The notes under the pieces were generated by a model. That model ran no database searches. It had not been told where the DNA came from and saw nothing but the letters and a program-made list of their open reading frames with translations. Below, piece by piece: positions 20,481 through 24,729 of a DNA stretch of 24,729 nucleotides. Each line of letters opens with the position of its first letter. Within the stretch, counting starts at the first letter, position 1. A program made the position numbers and the translations under genes. Origin of the DNA: Jimgerdemannia flammicorona. Taxonomy: Eukaryota; Mucoromycota; Endogonomycetes; Endogonales; Endogonaceae. The stretch spans positions 1-24,729 of the forward strand of contig RBNI01001050.1 in NCBI GenBank assembly GCA_003990745.1, in the 5' to 3' direction.

Positions 20481-20784
20481 AGAAGACACAGAGGTCTTCA
20501 TGCACTTGATGAATAAGAATAAGAACAAGACACCCAAGCTCACAGATGAGCAATGGTATAAGAAGATTATCAATGGCTATGCCCCTCAAGAAAGATGCCC
20601 CCATGGTACTAGAATGTACTGCTCTGAATATCTGAATGACTGCTGGTCCTGTATCAGTGAAGTCAGGAAAATTTGCCAACAGAAACATGAGTAAGAAGCT
20701 GCCAAAGCAAAAAGAAAAGCCAAAGAAGATGACCAGCCCCCAGAGCTTCAAGCTGACAGTAATGATGAGGAGGAACAAGAATTA
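20481..20784 (+). pseudogene. G2 Cys/His-rich inter-domain segment
   Basis: Between protease and dUTPase, in the pol frame, there is an acidic start (EEGDKEDTEVFMHLMNK), then a compact Cys/His cluster near 20596-20690: CPHGTRMYC, then C-x2-C (DCWSC), one more Cys and a His. The spacing suggests a small zinc-binding module, but I cannot name the family. A single TAA (20692) follows, then a Lys/Glu-rich linker leading into the dUTPase. Its function is unknown. Confidence 0.6.
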
Positions 20785-21204
20785 GACATCACCCTCAAGG
20801 TCAAGAAGTTTTACCCTGAAGCCAAGATCTCAGAATACAAGACTGAAGGAGCCATAGGAATAGACCTTGCCAGCATTCAAGATGCTACCCTCGAACCACA
20901 GACTACTACCCTACTTAGCACTGGAATTGGAGTCAAGTTACCAGAAAACCATATCAGAATTATCAAGACCAGGTTCAGTCTGGCCAAAAGTGAAATCTCA
21001 GTTGAAAGATGAGTAATTGACTCTGATTACACTGGCAAGATCTTCCTCATAGTCAGAAATTACAATCACACCACCCCCTTTGAAGTCAAGAAACATAACA
21101 GGATTGGCCAGATGCTGATCCATGAAGTCAAGAAGCCCAAAATCATAGAAGCCATCGAACTTATCAAGACCAAGAGAGGAGAACAAGGCTTTGGATCTAC
21201 TGGA
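20785..21204 (+). pseudogene. dUTPase domain of G2 pol
   Basis: About 140 codons, the usual size of a trimeric dUTPase subunit, in the same frame as RT. The five family motifs are present in order: motif 1 GAIGIDLAS (20848-20874), motif 2 TRFSLAKS (20968-20991; canonical form PRSG/SLA, so altered), motif 3 VIDSDYTG (21013-21036, with the water-activating Asp and the Tyr), motif 4 RIGQM (21100-21114) and motif 5 KRGEQGFGSTG (21172-21204). The strand core TGIGVKLPENHIRI also fits. dUTPase converts dUTP to dUMP and pyrophosphate, which would limit uracil in the element cDNA. One TGA (21010) just before motif 3 breaks it. The position between protease and RT is unusual for gypsy. Confidence 0.9.
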
Positions 21205-22640
21205 AGAGGAGCCTATGCCGCCACCAAGATTACTGAACTTGAGCACAAGAAAGACAAGGACCAGAACAAACACACATATACCATTGGAGAAAACTTTTCC
21301 CTGGAGGAACAACTTCTCAAGATCCTGCACCAGAATGAAGGAGTACTTGCTACAGACTTTAGGGATATCCACAATCAAGAACCCAAGTACTACTATGAAG
21401 TTGACATCAGTGATACCAAGCCCATCTACCAGAAAGCCAGACCCATACCACCTGCCTACAGAGAGTGGCTGTGAGCAGAACTCAAGGAAATGGAAGAAGT
21501 CAGAATCATTAAGCAAGCTATCAGCCCCTGGGCCTCACCCATTGTCCTTGCCCTGAAGAAAGGAAGTAAGCCTGGAGAGTTTGCGCCAAGACTCTGCATT
21601 GACTACAGGAAGCTCAATGCCATCACCAAGAAGGATAGGCAGCTCTTGCCAAATATTCAAGAAATCCTTACCACCCTTGGAAGCAAAGCCAAATACTACA
21701 CTACCTTAGATCTGTTCTCAGGCTTCCATCAGATTGGTCTCACTCAAGATGCCAGTGAGAAATCAGCCTTCATCACATCTGATACCACCTATATCTATCT
21801 GTGAATGCCATTTGGAATATACAATGCCCCAGCAAGTTCTTCAGCAATAAGATTGGAAAATAGCTCTTTGTCTATATTGATAATGTGATCATCTTCAGCA
21901 ATACTGTACAAGAATATGTCAATCACATACAGCTAGCCCTCAAGAGGCTCAAGGAGCATGGCCTCTACATCAAGCCCAAGAAATGCAAGTTTGCCACTCA
22001 AGAAATCACCTACCTAGGACACCTCATCAACCAGACCAGAATCCACACAGACCCCATGAAGATTGAGGCTATTGCAGCCTACCTGAGACCCAGAACAACT
22101 ATGGAAGTCCACATCTTCCTTGGACTGGCCAGCTACTATAGAAGATTTATCAAAGGATACTCCAATATTGCAGCACCTATCTATGAGCTACTGAAGAAGG
22201 AGACCAAATTTGAATAGACCAAGGAGTGCCAAGAAACCTTCAATGAACTCAAGACCAGGTTGACCCAAGCATCTATTCTCAAAAGACCAGACTGGAACCT
22301 AGAATTCATCCTGCAGACAGATGTGAGTACTATAGGACTTGGAGCAGTCCTAGCTCAGAAGAAAGATAGACATGAATATGTCATCTCCTATGCAAGCCAA
22401 GGTACCCATGGAGCAGAACAGAACTACAAGTTATACAAGCTTGAATGCTTAGCAGTAGTCTGGGCAGTAGACAAGTTTCACTACTACCTAGCTGGGAAAC
22501 ACTTCACCATTCAAACAGACCATTCTGCTCTTGCCTGGCTATTCTACACTCTGAACCCCAAAGGAATATATACTAGATAGATCTACAGACTGCAAGAGTA
22601 TGACTGTACTGTCAAGCACCACTCAGGAAAGACCAACACT
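21205..22640 (+). pseudogene. G2 reverse transcriptase and RNase H, broken
   Basis: The RT has the entry segment SPWASPIVLALKKG (about 21520), LCIDYRKLNAITKKDRQLLP, YYTTLDLFSGFHQIGL (about 21700), SEKSAFITSD and MPFGIYNAPA (about 21805). A deletion and frame change at about 21840 precede VYIDNVIIFS: the catalytic YIDD is YIDN (21873-21884). KPKKCKFATQEITYLGHLI and FLGLASYYRRFIKGYS form the connection. RNase H shows ILQTDVSTIGLGAVLAQ (about 22308), KLECLAVVWAV and TDHSAL, ending at HHSGKTNTNTDALSRI (about 22620-22665). Stops at 21472, 21802, about 21861, 22215 and 22578. It would synthesise the cDNA. Confidence 0.92.
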
Positions 22641-23230
22641 AATACTGATGCACTCTCAAGGATACTCCAAAATACCCCCATCAAGACTATTCAATATGAA
22701 TAAGGAGCTATACTATGGATTAATCAGCTACCTTGGGCAGTAGAAGATGCCCAACCACCTCGAACCTTGGACAATCACCATTATCAACCGGACTTGAAAA
22801 CAGTTTGAATTAGACAACACTATACTCAGAAAAAGAGGAAAGCTAATAATACCCAAACACAAGAAGTATCAAGTAATGAAGGAAGTACATGAGCAAGGAT
22901 ACTTAGGAGGAACCAACACATATGATAAGGCAAGAAGAACCATATGGTGGCCCAAGATAGAAGAAGACCTGTGCCAATTTGTCAAAGGGTGTAACAAGTG
23001 CCAAAAACAGAAACAAGATCAGCAAGACCAGGTACCCAGATCATCAAGAATTGAGCCTATCCCCTTCCACTACATCACAATAGATATCATTGGACCACTA
23101 CCAGTAATACTATCAGGAAACCACTATATTATAGTTATTATAGATCTCTTCACCAAATGGATAGAGGCAGGAGCATTACAAGAAGCCAATGCCCTCTCTA
23201 TAGCTGACTTCCTACACTGAGAAATCATCT
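22641..23230 (+). pseudogene. G2 integrase, truncated by insertion
   Basis: After RNase H and a broken linker, the frame shifts to the one open at 22801-23220. The zinc finger reads VHEQGYLGGTNTYDKARR then CNKC: the first His and both Cys are kept and the second His is Tyr. The core begins YITIDIIGPLPV with the first catalytic Asp, then IIVIIDLFTKWIEA and ALSIADFLH. The stop at 23218 and EIIL follow, and homology ends at 23230, where the LTR of element X begins. The second Asp and the Glu of the DD35E triad are absent. No chromodomain can be assessed. Confidence 0.88.
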
Positions 23231-23380
23231 TGTAAGCGCACAACCTCCAAGCCACAGAAATCACACGCGATCTCCGAACAAATCTGGAAATCACCTGCAA
23301 GATCACGAAGCTGAGTCAAACAGAAGTCACGAAACACAAGATCCACACAAATGGAATCTTACTAATCCAGAACAAATGCA

Positions 23381-23386
23381 TATATA
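23381..23386 (+). promoter_or_regulatory. TATA-like box in element X LTR
   Basis: TATATA lies 150 bp from the LTR start and 74 bp upstream of the ORF ATG, paralleling the G2 LTR. Confidence 0.5.
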
Positions 23387-23454
23387 CCCAGCCCCGAGAC
23401 GTGTCGAAACAGAGAACCAAAACAAACAACATCCACAACTCCAAACACACAAAC

Positions 23455-24552
23455 ATGACCACCGAGATCTACAACCGCATCCACGCTGACATTTGGAATG
23501 CCATTGTCAATCGAGCTACACCCCCTCTGCCCCTCATGAATATCTATAGCCAAGCACCTCTCTACTTCGTGGAAGCCTGATGGAATGCCCTGAACATGCT
23601 TAACGAGGCCCACTGGATTGGACAAATCTCAAGCTACTACCAGATCGGCCGCCTCCTGGAAGACATGATTGAACACCACCATGATACAGACATTACCCAG
23701 ATGTCTCGACACCAGAAACTCATTGCCCGCAAACACCGAGAGCTCTTCTACGAGTACAGCACCGTTATTCCCCGCCTCCGAGTTACTACCAGCGAAATGG
23801 TTGCTACCCTGTCCTACGGCCAAATCGACGACATGATACAAGAACTCAACCACAAGTACCTTGAGTACGTTGAAACCACAGACAGAACCTTTCCACACCC
23901 CGACGATCACATCCTGCAAATGCCCCAAGTTGGATACGCCATAAAGGACGTCTATGATATAATCAACTTCGACAAAGATGAAGCAGAAGACAATGATCCT
24001 TCTGACGCCGACATGACCTCAAGCCAAGGATCCCTTCCAACTCTGATCACACCGCCAACTCTGCCGATGAACTTACAACAGTTCATAACCACATACGAGA
24101 CTTATTGGGACAATGACCACTGGCACGAATACCAACCTGCGTTCACCCCCGACTACTTCAACTATAATGAAGAAACCGGAGAACACAACCTATACCTTCA
24201 GACAACTCTCGAGATTGAACCAACCACTCCACCACCCGAGTACGAGCGACATGAACCACAACCGCCAGCATACTATAACCCCGCGACTCATAGTGCTGTA
24301 ACCTACCGAAGGTACGCAGACAGCGAATCCGATGAAAATGAGGACGATGCACCACTTCTTCGCCCCCCAACACCTTACCCAGCATATGAGACAGATGATG
24401 CTATTCTGTGGGACGGAGATGAAGTCCCAATGTATTATTATCTCAGCCAACAAGGAGAAGTAATCCGCGAACCACTCTTCTTAGATGACTACTTCATCAG
24501 AGATGATGTCATCGATGGTGATGTCATCGAAGACTACCCAGACAGCGCTTAA
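23455..24552 (+). CDS. LTR-encoded protein of element X, unknown, with PPxY motifs
   Basis: The ATG at 23455 gives 365 codons to the TAA at 24550, with one in-frame TGA (23578-23580), so strictly it is interrupted; the ATG at 23596 gives 318 clean codons. The N-terminal half is helical (MTTEIYNRIHADIWNAIVNR, then HWIGQISSYYQIGRLLEDMI) and the rest acidic and Pro/Tyr-rich. PPPEY (PPxY at about residue 260) and PPAYY (about residue 270) are PPxY motifs, which bind WW domains. ENEDDAPLL and a terminal DDVIDGDVIED follow. No signal peptide or membrane segment is evident. No family is recognised. The N-terminal DIxxAI, the position and the acidic DDVI end link it to the G2 LTR ORF. Confidence 0.75.
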
Positions 24553-24593
24553 ACCTATAAATAGATTAACAGTCATAGTATAGTTAGATTAGC

Positions 24594-24700
24594 CTTGTAC
24601 GACGTGACTGTGAACTGACTCAGCAGTCAGACGATCCCTTGACATGTCAGATCACTCTTGTACTACGTGACTACATTCCGACTCAGCAAAGCACTTAGTG
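24594..24700 (+). repeat. Imperfect direct repeats downstream of the X ORF
   Basis: CTTGTACGACGTGACT at 24594 recurs as CTTGTACTACGTGACT at 24657, each followed by an ACTCAGCA block, with a shorter CTTGACATGTCAG between them at 24638. The position after the LTR ORF matches the repeats of the G2 and G1 LTRs. The remaining 24701-24729 shows nothing further. Confidence 0.7.
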
Positions 24701-24729
24701 CTACATCCATATTTAGCATAGCCCAGATA

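Larger units (their letters stand above)
17030..23230 (+). mobile_element. Gypsy element G2 with dUTPase, 5' LTR to integrase
   Basis: This is a Ty3/gypsy element inserted in copia integrase. The order is a long LTR, PBS, gag (zinc knuckle), linker, aspartic protease, Cys/His-rich segment, dUTPase, RT, RNase H, integrase (zinc finger and start of core). The order RT-RNase H-integrase is the gypsy order. It is cut inside the integrase core by element X at 23231, so its 3' end and 3' LTR are not in the window. CpG is scarce and several catalytic residues are altered, mostly by G-to-A. Confidence 0.92.
23231..24729 (+). mobile_element. Element X: LTR of another gypsy-like element
   Basis: This begins TGTAAGCGCACAACC exactly where G2 integrase homology ends, and runs off the window. 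It shows the same plan as the G2 LTR: TGTAA start, TATA-like box at +150, ORF at +224, then short direct repeats. CpG is common here and rare in G2, and the ORF has only one stop, so X is younger. The nucleotide sequence differs from the G2 LTR, so it is not the G2 3' LTR. The 3' end and internal region of X lie outside, so the LTR call is by analogy. Confidence 0.65.

Noticed and set aside
21191..21556. 121-residue frame overlapping dUTPase and RT
   Set aside because: Shadow frame; the pol frame here carries dUTPase motif 5 and the RT start.
23231..24729. Element X as the 3' LTR of G2
   Set aside because: The G2 integrase is cut before its second catalytic Asp, and the X sequence and CpG content are unlike the G2 5' LTR. 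Paired LTRs of one element start identical.

Overview
The window looks like a nested block of retrotransposons from a filamentous fungus. I see no rRNA, tRNA or ordinary host gene. The fungal call is inference. It rests on the mix of element types, on coding regions broken mainly by TAG/TGA codons at former Trp or Gln positions, and on one element that has collapsed to nearly pure A/T. This pattern resembles repeat-induced point mutation (RIP) and suggests Pezizomycotina, but a methylating basidiomycete is not excluded.

Layout, left to right. (1) 1-5690: LINE copy A (+), a decayed non-LTR retrotransposon with ORF1 and ORF2. (2) 5691-7776: gypsy copy G1 (minus strand), comprising protease, linker, gag, primer-binding site and part of an LTR, cut by LINE A inside the protease region. 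(3) 7777-8437, 14935-16355 and 16931-17029: one very A/T-rich Ty1/copia element, readable as LTR, PBS, gag, protease, GAG-pre-integrase and the start of integrase, split by later insertions. (4) 8438-14916: LINE copy B (+), the best-preserved LINE, flanked by a perfect 18-bp target-site duplication. It carries a 688-bp hAT-like foldback MITE (10664-11351) with an 8-bp duplication. (5) 16356-16910: LINE fragment C, a 5'-truncated 3' end inside the copia integrase region. (6) 17030-23230: gypsy copy G2 (+), with a 1.56-kb LTR, gag, protease, a Cys/His-rich segment, a dUTPase domain, RT, RNase H and a truncated integrase. (7) 23231-24729: the LTR of another element (X), inserted into the G2 integrase and running off the window.

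The most interesting system is the G1/G2/X group of LTR elements. G2 has all five dUTPase motif positions between protease and reverse transcriptase. G2 and X each have long LTRs beginning TGTAA, a TATA-like box about 150-155 bp in, and an open reading frame starting about 224-242 bp in, followed by short tandem repeats. The gypsy elements therefore appear to carry an accessory protein inside the LTR itself. The X version has two PPxY motifs. X is rich in CpG and almost intact, so it looks like the youngest layer.

Relative order of insertion from interruption: copia is inside the G1 LTR; LINE A is in G1; LINE B, LINE C and G2 are in copia; the MITE is in LINE B; X is in G2. All coding regions except the X LTR ORF are multiply broken, so most entries are pseudogenes.
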